From positions 10,097,980 through 10,161,979 of the forward strand of contig CM037877.1 in assembly GCA_021292165.1 (NCBI GenBank): a stretch of DNA of 64,000 nucleotides, written 5' to 3'. The translations under genes and the position numbers were made by a program. Under the pieces are notes generated by a model that searched no databases, had not been told where the DNA came from, and saw nothing but the letters and a program-made list of their open reading frames with translations. Below, in pieces: positions 42,692-52,700 of this stretch (within the stretch, counting starts at the first letter, position 1; each line of letters begins with the position of its first letter). Source of the DNA: Shinisaurus crocodilurus (lineage: Eukaryota > Chordata > Lepidosauria > Squamata > Shinisauridae).

Positions 42692-42871
42692 CAAGTGGAC
42701 AGGGCCGGTGCTACCATTAGGCCAACTAGGCAGCTGCCTAGGGCGCAGAGCTAAAGAGGGCGCCAGAAACACCTTGAAAAAAAATACAGCGCTCTCAAGT
42801 GGGAAGGGGGGCGCTAACTATCTGATCTTGCCTAGGGCACCAAACTGCCTTGCACCGGTCCTGCAAGTGGA
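42692..42871. mobile_element. hAT MITE with 8-bp TSD
   Basis: The 164-bp unit 42700-42863 starts CAGGGCCGGTGCTACC and ends TTGCACCGGTCCTG. Subterminal TAGGGCGC / TGCCTAGGGCACC motifs are also paired. The flanks are identical 8-mers CAAGTGGA at 42692-42699 and 42864-42871. Non-coding and non-autonomous. Confidence 0.93.
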
Positions 42872-43189
42872 GACCTCTATTCCCCACCATACAATTTAGA
42901 GTTTAGATATTATGGCTGGTTTTATATTTTTTACATTGTTTTTCTTGTGCTGCACTTTGGGGGTGGGGAGGTAACGTCGGTATTTTATCCTTTCTGTTTT
43001 ATGTAATCTGCCCAGATAACTTTTGTTACTGGGTAGATTAAAACTGAATAAACACAGGTGAATAGAGGTGATATAACAGACATTGCACACTCAGAATTAA
43101 AAAAAAAAACCTTCACCAAAGGTCCATCACCAAAGTCTCCTGAACATTCCTAGCAGTCACAGGATAAGAGAAGAAGTCCTCTTATGGAT
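42872..43189. other. LINE-tail-like remnant, unassigned
   Basis: TTTTACATTGTTTTTCTTG, TAATCTGCCCAGATAACTTT and TAGATTAAAACTGAATAAAC suggest an old L2-type tail at about 42905-43055, but too decayed to call firmly. Confidence 0.4.
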
Positions 43190-43370
43190 CAGTAACTGCT
43201 TAAAGAACTGAAAGCAGAGAGTTGGAATAAATGGTCAATTCTTGGAATGGAGGGACGTGAACAGCGGGGTTCCACAGGGGTTTGCATTGGGACCAATGCT
43301 TTTCAACTCATTCATAAATGATCTGGAAAATTTAGGGGTGATGAGCAATAAAGTGACCGAGCTCATTTTT
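43190..43370 (+). mobile_element. CR1-type LINE RT fragment
   Basis: The frame from 43242 reads [20 protein letters not shown], then [10 protein letters not shown]. This is the conserved SGVPQGxxLGPxLFxxxINDL block of CR1-type reverse transcriptases, just upstream of the catalytic FADD. The following catalytic part is lost. Confidence 0.85.
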
Positions 43371-43554
43371 CAAAAGTATGCATTTTGTTCATGCACATTT
43401 TTGAATGGATGCATGCTGTCGAATGCACATTTGGATGGTCTGTGACTGATAGTGCAAGCTCAGAAAGGAACAGACTTGGGGCCAGAGTATCTGAAGGATC
43501 GTCTCCTCCCATATGTACCTGCCTGGAGACTAAGATAATTCAGTTTATCTCAAG

Positions 43555-43968
43555 GAGCGCCTCCAGCAACGTCAAGTAGGCCACTCAACAAGATCTGCCA
43601 CGGATGGCCTTCTCCCTGTCCCATCAGCCAGGGAAACCAGGCTGGTGGGGACTAGGAGGAGGGCCTTTTCTGTGGCAGCCCCCAATTTATGGAACTCTCT
43701 CCCCAGTGACCTCTGCCATGCCCCTTGATTAGCATCCTTGATTAGCTTCTGCCGGGCATTAAAAACGTGGCTTTTCAGGCGGGAATATGGGTAGGGTTAG
43801 GATTTTAAAGTTTTGTACTGTTTTTAATTGTGTTTTATACTGTGTGTGTGTGTGTGTGTGTGTGTATGTCCCTTGTATTTTATTGGACTGTACATCACTC
43901 AGAGTGGCTGGATGTCTGGGCAGATGGGCGATTCATAAATATAAGAAATAAATAAATAAATAAATAAG
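43555..43968 (+). mobile_element. L2-type LINE 3' end containing (GT)n
   Basis: GCGCCTCCAGCAACGTCAAG, GAGGGCCTTTTCTGTGGCAG and TTATGGAACTCTCTCCCCAG (RRAFSVAAP..WNSLP type C-terminus), then CATCACTCAGAGTGGCTGG, CAGATGGGCGATTCATAAAT and (AAAT)n. Nearly the same sequence is at 59460-59840, including a (GT)n array at the same place (43841-43866). Confidence 0.9.
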
Positions 43969-43972
43969 ATCC

Positions 43973-44158
43973 TTGTCAGGAGTCCTTCTCCGAGAGTCCC
44001 TGCCAAAGGAAGTGAGGCCGGTGGCTACCAGGAGGAGGGCCTTTTCTGCTGTGGCACCCTGGTTGTGGAATAAGCTCCCCAAAGGGGCTCGCCTGGCACC
44101 TACATTGTACTCTTTCTGGCACCAGGTGAAGACTTTTCTATTCTCCCAGGCGTTTTAA
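43973..44158 (+). pseudogene. L2 ORF2 C-terminal fragment (61 codons)
   Basis: The open stretch SLPKEVRPVATRRRAFS then VAPWLWNKLPKGARLAP matches the end of L2-clade ORF2 and stops after LFSQAF as the family does. Nothing of the catalytic domains remains. Confidence 0.85.
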
Positions 44159-44275
44159 CCATTTTAATCATCTTAATCATTTTAATCTTGTAGTTTTTAA
44201 CTCTGTTATTGTAATTTGAACTGCTGCTGCTAGCTTTGCTGTTTGTTTTTAATCTGTGGTTTTAAATTTTATATT

Positions 44276-44527
44276 TACAGTAATACCTTGGATTGCAAGT
44301 AACTTGGTTTGAGAGCGTTTTGCAAGACAAGCAAATTTTTAAATATTTATTATTATTTTTTTGACTTGATATACAAGCGACGTCTTGCAATACAAGTACT
44401 GTAGTACAGCTTAAATTAAAAATCTCTGTACAAATTTTTTTGGGGGAATTTCGTTTTGATATGAGTGTTTTGGATTACAAGCATGCTTCCGGAACGAATT
44501 ATGCTCTCAATCCAAGGCATGACTGTA
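44276..44527. mobile_element. pogo/Tigger-like MITE, copy 1, TA target
   Basis: The unit 44278-44525 (248 bp) opens CAGTAATACCTTGGATTG and closes CAATCCAAGGCATGACTG, flanked by TA on both sides. Subterminal blocks AAGTAACTTGGTTTGAGAGC and TTCCGGAACGAATTATGCTC are typical of Tigger-type ends. It lies inside the L2 tail. Same family, opposite orientation, at 62223-62467. Confidence 0.92.
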
Positions 44528-44597
44528 TATTGTATTGTATTTTATGGTTTTTACTGTTGTAAACCACCCAGAGAGCTTTGGCTATGGGGTGGTAATG

Positions 44598-45141
44598 ATA
44601 AAAATGTATTTTTTTAAAAAAAATTATTTAAATTTTTTCAAACAATATATAAAACAACTAAATAACAAACATACAATTTATATAGTGCTCCCATCACCAC
44701 AGGACCAAAGAATACATTCTATCTCTATAATCTATTGTTATTCATTATTCCAAAAATACAACATATCTTGACACGGCATGCTCCCTTTCCCCTTATTTAA
44801 CACAAAATCCAAAAATAAACCCCATATCCTTAAAATTGTTTTTCTTTCATTGTCCCCTTTTACATTTGACATTACAAGTTAACGTATCATTTAAAGCCAT
44901 ATCCCACACTTCTTTATACCAGTCAGTGATAGAGAAAACTTGCTGAACTTTCAATTTTCTTGCTATCATTAATTTACCCGCCGTTAACATATTTACAATT
45001 AATTCTTTAACATTTTGAGGACCAGCCACCTTTTCAGTTATTGATAACAATGCTAATTTAGGACAAACTTCTAAATCAATACCAAAATTTTCTGATATTT
45101 CTTCAAAAATCATTTCCCAAAAATCCAATACATGTTTACAA

Positions 45142-45194
<53 letters not shown>

Positions 45195-45284
45195 GGCGAT
45201 CACTCATGACTGAGTAAGATTGTCTTCCACATATGTGCATATGTACCAAGTTCCTGACAACCTCTCCAGGTATAAAAATGTATT
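44598..45284 (-). mobile_element. L1 LINE 3' fragment with 13-bp TSD
   Basis: Flanked by ATAAAAATGTATT at 44598-44610 and 45272-45284; the insert is 44611-45271. On the minus strand it encodes DFWEMIFEEISENFGIDLE, LALLSITEKVAG and ITDWYKEVWDMALNDTL, the end of L1 ORF2 seen also at 4654-5910. The left edge is A/T-rich as expected for an antisense poly-A. It contains a LINE tail at 45147-45227. Confidence 0.92.
45147..45227 (-). mobile_element. Vingi-like LINE 3' tail nested in the L1
   Basis: (ATC)n then AGGCGATCACTCATGACTG and AGTAAGATTGTCTTC: the last ~36 bp of the LINE plus its (GAT)n tail. In the L1 at 5067-5080 the text CTCCACCACATATG is continuous; here it is split between CTCCA and CACATATG. 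Confidence 0.88.
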
Positions 45285-45299
45285 CAATAAATAAATAAA

Positions 45300-46459
45300 T
45301 AGAATTGTGTCCAAGTCCGTGTTCAGTCTGGAAGGTGTGAACTGGATAAATCCTGATAAAAAATGAATGGAAACTAATATCTCATACATCCTTAATCCTG
45401 CCCTACAGCACCATCTTTATTTGGGTTCCAAAGAGTAGGGTTTTTTTGGGGGGGGGTTTGAAATCAGACCCCCATCTCTGCTTTGTACATAGGTTCTTGG
45501 CCAAGTTAGTTATCCTTTAATCTCACCAGTTTGCCTTCTGGGAAAATAGTGTTTTGTGACTGCTCTTGCCCACCATGGCAAGATCGAACAACAGATCGAA
45601 AACAAAAGCAGGAGTAAGCTGAATGGGCAAGCCCGCACCTCATGTCAGCCATTTTGTGAGGGTGCCCATGACACACTATCAGAATTCCTAATGTGCCCAC
45701 CAACTCAAAAAGTTTTGGGGCCACTGAGATTGGTCTTTGGTCTGATCCAGTTGGGCTTATGTTCTGAATGCATTATAAATGGCATAGCAGCATGCTGTTA
45801 AAGAAAGTTATGCAGTGAGCGCCCTGTTCAGGTGTTTATCCTCCTGCCCATGATTAGAATTGTGTGAGGAAGGATAATGCTCCTTAGCCCTGGTCCCTCT
45901 GCTGCATTCCCACATTTCCAACCTATCACCCTCCATGTGCTGGAGGGCAAAATGTGTAGTGGGGAGCCTGTTCTACTCATGTAGACTTCCTTTTATTTAG
46001 TACCCTGCACAGGGCAGGCAGGGATAACAGAGAAACAAATGCATTTGTTTCAGTTTCGTGTACTTTGGCTTAGTTACAGTAGGGCATGAGTACTAAGGTG
46101 TAATGCCAAAGGCTTAAATAAAGATAACATTTCCACAAGTTCAGAGCAGGCCGTCGGTGCCTTGTATATCGCTTGCCTCTCCATGTAAGTTGCAAAGCTG
46201 GCAGCGGGAGGGGGGGGGGGGACCAACAGCAAGTATGCTGAATAGTAAGCAGATTTCATAAATTATCTTAATTGACAAGATGCAGAAGGGTTGCAGAATT
46301 CTGCTTTTGGTGGAATCCTCATAATTTCCTTTTTGCTTTTTTTTAATGCAGAGCACCACAGCCCTGCCTCTTTGAATCAGAGAGTGAGGAAGAGAAAGAG
46401 CGAGGGAAAGTGGGAAGGAATTAATTGACTGGTAATATTTTAAAAGGTAACCAATGCTC
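45300..46459. other. Mostly unannotated; hAT-like end near 45545-45730
   Basis: 45640-45725 (CATTTTGTGAGGGTGCCC, GTGCCCACCAACTCAAAAAG, TTTTGGGGCCACTG) resembles, in reverse, the hAT-like element at 54703. The motif GATCGAACAACAGATCG / AAAACAAAAGCAGGAG at 45583-45615 also appears at 52597-52635. A G-run sits at 46209-46220. Confidence 0.4.
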
Positions 46460-46840
46460 ACTAGCAGCTGCAGTAAGACATTAAGTAATAGAACACACTA
46501 ATGTTAACAGCTCTCTTGGTAAGAGTGGTAAATGAAATAAACCACAGCATCCAGCGTATCATTAATCTATAGTGAATAATGGCTTGGGTAGTGTAAGGAG
46601 ATTAAAAAGGGCATTGTAAACATTTGTGGCTGTATAATATACAAATTAAAAATGTGTGAACGCTCGCTGCTGCATAATCTCCAAATTAAAAAGTGTAATA
46701 GCGTAGCATTAATTACTGGCTGATCAATTCTCCCATAATTGCCGGCTTGTAGATGAACAATTATAGGTCTGAAATGTTATTTGAGAAAGAGACATTGACC
46801 TTGGTACCATAAGAAATGCTAATATGTTTGAAGGTAATAT
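46460..46840. promoter_or_regulatory. Candidate conserved enhancer-like block
   Basis: Repeat-free and AT-rich. Two imperfect tandem units occur: TGTATAATATACAAATTAAA at 46631 and TGCATAATCTCCAAATTAAA at 46671, each followed by a GTGT block. Further ATTA cores: AGCATTAATTACTGG, CCCATAATTGCCGG, CAATTATAGG. This density and lack of decay marks are typical of vertebrate conserved elements near developmental genes; conservation itself is not shown. Confidence 0.45.
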
Positions 46841-47446
46841 GTGTATACATCAAACTACTCTATCAGGATTTGCTGGAGTAGGCCACACTAATATCCCCCC
46901 CCACGTTTTTTAGATGATGGTACACAAAATGGATTTTTATGTGTGTGGATGCTTGAATCATGATTATATTGGACTATATAATATTTACTGTAATCACCGT
47001 AGATCAGTGTTGCTCAATTCCTCTTCTTGGTGAGCCAAGAGAAAATAAGAAGTAACTTGAGGGGGCAGGTTTCCCTTAGGCTCCACCCCTAAGCAGTTAC
47101 TAGCAGAGGTTGGATCCTTATCCTCAAAAGGGTCTCAAATATCCTAAGCTTGCCGTCTTGTCCCACTTCTATAAGCTAGTGAGTGATAGGCTGTTGTTGT
47201 TGTTGTTTCCCAGGGGGAAAGTCTGTACATATTCTGTGTGCATTTTTCAAATGGACACATTAATAGAAGCATTCATAGACACATTCCCTCATTGACTAAC
47301 ACATGCTCATATGAATTTTAGAAATGTACGCAGTGTTTATTTTTGTTCATGTTTCAAATGTGTGCACATTGTCTAACACATCTTTTTCTTTCACAGAATG
47401 TATCGCAAACCTGGAAATGTATGGATTTCTGACTGCAAGTTGTGTC
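46841..47446. other. Unannotated, with an AT-rich repeat-like part
   Basis: 47215-47420 contains TTTTTCAAATGGACACATTA and CATGTTTCAAATGTGTGCAC, in the style of the degenerate AT-rich family. Confidence 0.4.
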
Positions 47447-48352
47447 ATAGAATCATAGAATCATAGAAAAGTAGAGTTGGAAGGGGCCTACAAGGCCATC
47501 GAGTCCAACCCCCTGCTCAATGCAGGAATCCAGGTCAAAGCATCCCTGACAGATGGCTGTCCAGCTGCCGCGCCTTGAATTCCTCCAGAGTGGGAGAGCC
47601 CACCACCTCCCTAGGTAATTGATTCCATTGTCTTATTGCTCTGACAGTCAGGAAATTTTTCCTGATGTTTAGGTGGAATCTGGCTTCCTGTAACTTGAGC
47701 CCATTATTCCGTGTCCTGCAAACTGGGATGATCGAGAAGAGATCCTGGCCCTCCTCTGTGTGACATCCCTCCAAGTACTGGAAGAGTGTGATCATATCTC
47801 CCCTCAGTTTCGTCTTCTGAAGGCTAAACATGCCCAGTTCTTTCAGTCTCTCCTCATAGGGCCTTGTTTCCAGTCCCTTTATCATCCTTGTTGCCCTCCT
47901 CAAAATGCTTTCCAGTTTGTCTACGTCCTTCTGAAAGTGTGGTGCCCAGAACGGGACGCAATACTCAAGATGAGGCCTAACCAGTGCCGAGTAAAGGGGA
48001 ATTATCACTTCATGTGATTTGGAAGCAATACTTCTATTAATGCAGCCCCAAATAGCATTTGCCTTCTTTGCAGCCACATCGCATTGCTGGCTCATATTCA
48101 GTTTGTGATCTACAACAATTCCAAGATCCTTCTCACTTGTGGTATTGTTGAGCCAAGTGTCCCACATTCTGTAACTCTGCATTTGGTTTCCTTTCCCTAG
48201 GTGCAGCACTTGGCATTTATCCCTGTTAAATTTCATTCTGTTGTTTTCAGCCCAGCGCTCCAGCCTATCGAGAGCTCCTTGAATTTTGTTTCTTTCTTCC
48301 AGAGTATTAGCTGTTCCACCCAACTTTGTGTCATCTGCAAATTTGTCCCTTT
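47447..48352 (-). mobile_element. CR1 LINE, 3' portion of ORF2 plus tail
   Basis: Bounded on the left by CATAGAAT octamers and on the right by 5' truncation inside the RT domain. It is the best-preserved CR1 in the window and matches 1271-1611. Confidence 0.95.
47535..48351 (-). pseudogene. CR1 ORF2 C-terminal part from the FADD motif on
   Basis: CR1 ORF2 is an endonuclease/reverse transcriptase of a non-LTR retrotransposon. Translation begins with DKFADDTKLGG, so the catalytic FADD (48324-48348) is present but everything upstream is lost. Then come RLERWAENNRMKFNRDKC, SEKDLGIVVDHKLNMSQQ, the thumb-like AIWGCINRSIASKSHEVIIP and the end RQLDSHLSGML. About 270 codons stay open without frameshift, so the insertion is fairly recent. 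It cannot be active because of the 5' truncation. Confidence 0.92.
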
Positions 48353-48573
48353 CTCCATTCAGTTATACAGGGTGCAGATTGGGTATATCTGGGGGAAAAA
48401 CAAACCTTGATGGAGAGAATTTTCCACCCATCACTAAAACACTGTAATGCTGTCAAGAAAAAAGCCACCTTGTGGGTCCCCTTCATATGGCCCAGATCTT
48501 CCAACATAACTGAAGGAACATGAGAGATGCAAACACTGCATTACTGGCCCTCGGAGTGTTTCTTCATGTACCA

Positions 48574-48650
48574 ATGGTGTGACACCCCCCCACTATGGAT
48601 GTTCTTATAAAAACCCCATTCTCAAAACTCCAGTAATCCAGAGATCCCAG
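48574..48650 (+). repeat. Repeat pair member 1
   Basis: Matches 50478-50545: TGTGACACCC..., CTTATAAAAACCCCATTCTC, AAAACTCCAGTAATCC. Confidence 0.65.
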
Positions 48651-49268
48651 TTATCTAAATCCACAGCATGTTGCCTGTGTTAGCCCTATGTAAATGTAGC
48701 CCTATGAAAATTACCCTTATGTTTCCCAAATGCCTGATTATCCCAAAGTGTTGGCCGTCTTCCAAAGTCATTCAGATAAATGATGCTGTACTGTTTATGC
48801 AATTAAGAACAGATGTGTAACCAAGCTAATATATATGGGCCCTGATTCTTTCTAAGTTTACGTACAATCTCATTAAAATAATGTCAGACAAGTATCCAAA
48901 GGATCAGAACCTTGAACAGAAATGGATCTGGTCTCCTGATTTCTAGACTTCCCCACCTTTTACACAAATGCTCCGGACTGATTTTAAGAACAGGGTCACT
49001 TTTGAAAGGTTTGGTACAGAGATGTTTGCAGATGGTAAATCCAGGGTGAACAGATACTAAAAAGGAATTGGGTAGTTTTACACCTGTAAGTATGTGTAAT
49101 CATCCCTGGGGAAAACACTACAAGTCTTCTTGGATCACTGTTTTTCCTTCACTTGAAATTGTTTGATTCTTTTTCCCATACAGGACTAACTACTCATAGT
49201 GGGTTGCTGTTCATTGGCAGCCTATGGATGTGTGGGCCGTCATCCTCACCTGAAGAAATGCTGTAATT

Positions 49269-49293
49269 TATATATATATATATATATATATAT
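49269..49293 (+). repeat. (AT)n microsatellite
   Basis: About 12 AT units. Confidence 0.93.
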
Positions 49294-49589
49294 TCCTATA
49301 GCTTCACTTGAATCTCTCAGATATTTTGCCTGAGCAGAGACCTCCAAATTTGCGACACATTTTACTTCACAGAAATTTTATGATTCTAGTGTGAAGAAAA
49401 GAAGGTAAAATAGGGAAAGATGTGTCAAAATTTAAGTGGGGAACAGGTGCACTTAGGGTCCATCGAAACAGGGGCAAAATCTATGATTTTTTTCAAGGCT
49501 CCAACAAAGAAGATACTTAAACATGGGAAAGGATAAATTAGTCTACTCCTGATTCAATGTCACTTTTGCACATATTGACTCTTCAATCA

Positions 49590-49770
49590 ATTCTGCCCCA
49601 TTTCCTCATTAATCTGCAATTATTATTATTATTTTAAAGTCTCATTTTACCTTATTTTATATTGTCTCTTAAAATACACATTTCTAATTTTTTTTCCTCC
49701 CCAAACCACATGTGTTAAAATGCAGTGATATACTCTTCAAGCCAAGAACTGTGTTGCAACATTTTGTAAG
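49590..49770. repeat. Degenerate AT-rich repeat
   Basis: AAAATACACATTTCTAAT and CCAAACCACATGTGTTAAAA parallel 23500-23590. Confidence 0.4.
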
Positions 49771-49840
49771 AGCATATTCCAATGGATGAAGTGATCATGA
49801 CACTAATGTATCTAAAACAATAAAGCAATGGAGGACGAGG

Positions 49841-50288
49841 GAGCGATCCTATGCCCCCTAGACATCATCTGGGTGGGGCATCAGATACTTCCGGTTCCCA
49901 GATCTGAGGTTTGAGACAGAGCTCAGACCTCAGAGCTGGGAATCTGCACCCCAATCCCCTCCCTCCCCCCAAGTGGGAGCAGAAAGGGCTGTTCCGGCTG
50001 CTGCTCCGAGGCTGGGAACTTGACTGCGGAAAGGGGTGGGGAGTGGTGGACACTGCAGAGGCTAGGATATGCAGCATCCTGTGTCCTCTGCAGCCTCCTT
50101 CCTTCCCCCTCTGAAGTGCCACAGCTAGATGGCCAAAGATGGCTGTATAGCGAAAATTCAGAACAGGAGGTGCGGGGAGGCGGAGATCACCTCTGCCGCT
50201 CCTCCCGCTCTGCATAGGATACTCATGAGCCTCTGAGTTGGAGGGCTTACGAGCATATTGAGGGTGCAACCCATAGGACTGCACCCTA
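49841..50288 (-). mobile_element. GC-rich element with CAATCCTATG termini, copy 2
   Basis: Left end GAGCGATCCTATGCCCC; right end CATAGGACTGCACCC (complement GGGTGCAGTCCTATG). The interior matches 16997-17455 in reverse orientation. Open frames in it are accidental products of GC-rich sequence. Confidence 0.68.
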
Positions 50289-50477
50289 AGACATTGAAAC
50301 AATAGCATCTAACACTCTACTTTTGCAGCAAACAAAGGAAGAGGTGGGCAAGAACGCTTTTAGATACAAAGAGGTTCTCACCTGATGAACCCAATCTACA
50401 TCTGCTGAGAGATCTCCCTAGGCAGGGCGTTCTGCATGGTAGGTGCCACCATGGAGAAGGCCCTGCTCCATCGGTGT

Positions 50478-50545
50478 GACCCCCAATATGGATCTTCTTA
50501 TACAAACCCCATTCTCAAAGCTCCATTAATCCATTCATCCCACTG
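50478..50545 (+). repeat. Repeat pair member 2
   Basis: GTGTGACCCCCAATATGG, TCTTATACAAACCCCATTCT, CAAAGCTCCATTAATCC; see 48574-48650. Confidence 0.65.
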
Positions 50546-50639
50546 AACCCAACACTCCAGCCATGAACTGCAGCCTGCCAGGTTGATATGTAGAAGCCCC
50601 AATATCTTTTGCACTCCTAGCCATCTGTCCTTAAAACCT

Positions 50640-50725
50640 GATGCTATGGATGTTCACTTGGAAGTAAATCCCACTGAATTCAGTTAGACTTATTCCCAGG
50701 TAACTCTGCGTAGGGCTACAGTCAA
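50640..50725. repeat. Short 'GAAGTAAATCCCACTGAATT' repeat, copy 2
   Basis: GGAAGTAAATCCCACTGAAT, TTAGACTTATTCCCAGGTAA. Inverted half-sites (GTAAATCCCACTGA / AGACTTATTCCC) give it a weak fold. Related to 6330 and 55805. Confidence 0.55.
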
Positions 50726-50959
50726 AGCAGGATTATTGAGACCCTAGAAGGGACACTATCCATGGCTGGTAGACTCTATTTGGCTTGGAAAGGCCACAGG
50801 CTGTGTGGACGTCCTCTACATCATGGCCTCATATGGGACTAGGCTTTATCCCCTGTTCTAAAGTGTGGATGATAAATAGCCTAGAGGAGCCATTCTCTTG
50901 GCATGTGGTTCTTGATCTGATTTCCAAAGCTCATTACAAGTGGTAAATTCACTCCCAGA

Positions 50960-50960
<1 letters not shown>

Positions 50961-50999
<39 letters not shown>
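50961..50999 (+). repeat. (GA)n microsatellite
   Basis: About 19 GA units. Confidence 0.96.
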
Positions 51000-51002
<3 letters not shown>

Positions 51003-51489
51003 ACTACTTTGGGCTCTGGCTCTGCGCTGTACACCATCACTGACTTTGGCCCCACTCACAGGATTCCCATGCACCCCCTTTGAAGGGCTCCAAAGGACTG
51101 TCCTCTATTTGAAGGTGTCCTCTATTTGGAAGGCTGTCCTGTTTAATTCTAGTTATAGATAAAGAACCATAAGAACTGTTCCCTATTGGCAGTTAGTACC
51201 TGGATGGAAGGCTGAACAGGCATGCAAATAGGTCACCTGGCCACAGTCTTCTGCGCTCTTCTTATATCCTTCTATTATTAATGCAGCTTCAAAACAACTT
51301 TTCTACATGACATGGAGGGAGGACACTAGGACGGAGCTGAGAAGCACAAGCCCAAACGCCCCTTTGGTTGCACACAATTAGTTACATTATTTTTGTTTTT
51401 TAGATCTACTCCTAGGCCATAGCTTAAGTCTTTTGAAATGCTGGCCTTTAGCCTGTGTTTTGTATTGGCTTTTTGGGAAAGAGGATGGG
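51000..51489. other. No recognised feature
   Basis: Unique sequence; TGTCCTCTATTTGAAGG is duplicated at 51100-51130. Confidence 0.45.
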
Positions 51490-52150
51490 AAAAGGGAATG
51501 GGGGGAAAAAGTTGAAGTTTGGCTAAATCACAATCAAATGACTAAAATATACTCTCTCATTCACAATTCCCCAGAGGGCTCCCTGCCTGTTAATTGAAAC
51601 TTTTGTCTACTTTATTGAACAATAAAAGTGACAGGAAGTACTCCCAGGTGTCCTTCAGTATTAAAAAAGTGGATAAAGGGTTCCCTGCAAAGGTGACAGA
51701 AATTAATGCGGTGAGCCCAGCTATCAAACATTTTGATATGTGAATTGCCTGATATTTCTATAATGCCTTCTTATGATTGGAAATGTTATCGCTTCTATTG
51801 AATCAATAGAAAATGTTAAAGCTCAGCGGAACCCCAATTACAAAATAAAGCTCGAAGGTTAACATCTGGGACTGGCAGAGATAGAAACAATTTCTATTGT
51901 CATAGCTTTCTGACAAGTAAATGTCAGAAACATAACACCTTCCACCGGGCTCTGCAGAGAGCACATGTAAAAGAGTGATTGCAAGGCAGCCTCAAGTCAA
52001 ATCACCTGTCAGCCCAGCTTTGACACGGAATTACTTTTGTTTTATGCATCTATTAACCTTGAACTATCAGCATTTGTTTTAATGTTCTGCTCTGAAGTGA
52101 CCTAAATATACTTCCTTAATGCACTTACCACCGCAGCAGCTAAGATGGGA
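51490..52150. promoter_or_regulatory. Candidate conserved enhancer-like block
   Basis: About 660 bp with no recognisable repeat. Notable sites: a 19-nt palindrome TTCTATTGA-A-TCAATAGAA at 51793-51811, an inverted repeat TTCTGACA...TGTCAGAA at 51908-51929, AGAAATTAATGCGG, CCCAATTACAAAATAAAG and GGAATTACTTTTG. The density of such sites fits a conserved regulatory element, but conservation is untested. Confidence 0.45.
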
Positions 52151-52277
52151 AGGGAAACCAACCAAAGAGAAAGAAGGGAGAAGCAGTCGAATGCTCTGTT
52201 ACAGTCCATTCTTGGCTCCGCTGTACAACCTGCTGTAGATAGAGGATTCGGTCTGGATGTGAAAGATCACAGTTAAT

Positions 52278-52700
52278 CACTTTGCATGCTCATGATCTAC
52301 ACAGTGGGTGGACTCAAGGAGCCTCGTAGGGATGCACATGTCCCGTTTGCAATTCCAAACGTGAATGCGAGCAGGAGCACATGTTTCAAGACATGTTTGC
52401 AAATTCCTGAATTTGCAATCGTGTTCAAAAAGTGCTTTTTTTTTTTTAAATGCACACTTCGAAATGTGCATTTTTATTTTTTTTAAAGTAAGTTCATGAT
52501 GTAGTTAATGGGGGGAAGTGCACACTTTTGAAAAATGCACCCAGAAATGCACACTTTTCCCATTCGAAATGCACACTTTCCCTGTTTGAATGAGCAACAG
52601 ATCGAACAACAGATTGAAAACAAAAGCAGGAGTAAGCTGAAATGAGATCCAAAGTGATGTTCAGAGAATTTAGGTGAGATCTCAAGTTCCCCCATCTCTA
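52278..52700. repeat. Degenerate AT-rich repeat, TAGGGATGCACATG start
   Basis: Starts CGTAGGGATGCACATG (52327) and is full of AATGCACACTT / GAAATGTGCATTTT motifs. It holds the GATCGAACAACAGATTG / AAAACAAAAGCAGGAG block also found at 45583. Confidence 0.5.

Larger units (their letters stand above)
43973..45300 (+). mobile_element. L2-type LINE 3' end hosting a Tigger-like MITE and an L1
   Basis: Its parts are 43973-44277, 44528-44610 and 45285-45300. The coding part gives RRRAFSAVAPWLWNKLP and SFWHQVKTFLFSQAF, the C-terminal end of L2 ORF2. The UTR runs GTAAACCACCCAGAGAGC, then GGTATAAAAATGTATT and (AAAT)n, broken twice by younger insertions. Confidence 0.9.
48353..49589. other. Mostly unannotated; one repeated block
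   Basis: 48574-48650 (TATGGATGTTCTTATAAAAA, CCCCATTCTCAAAACTCC, AGTAATCCA) recurs at 50478-50545. An (AT)n run is at 49269-49293. No gene. Confidence 0.45.

Noticed and set aside
49865..50308. 147-codon minus-strand frame
   Set aside because: Lies inside the GC-rich non-autonomous element; GC-rich sequence yields chance open frames.
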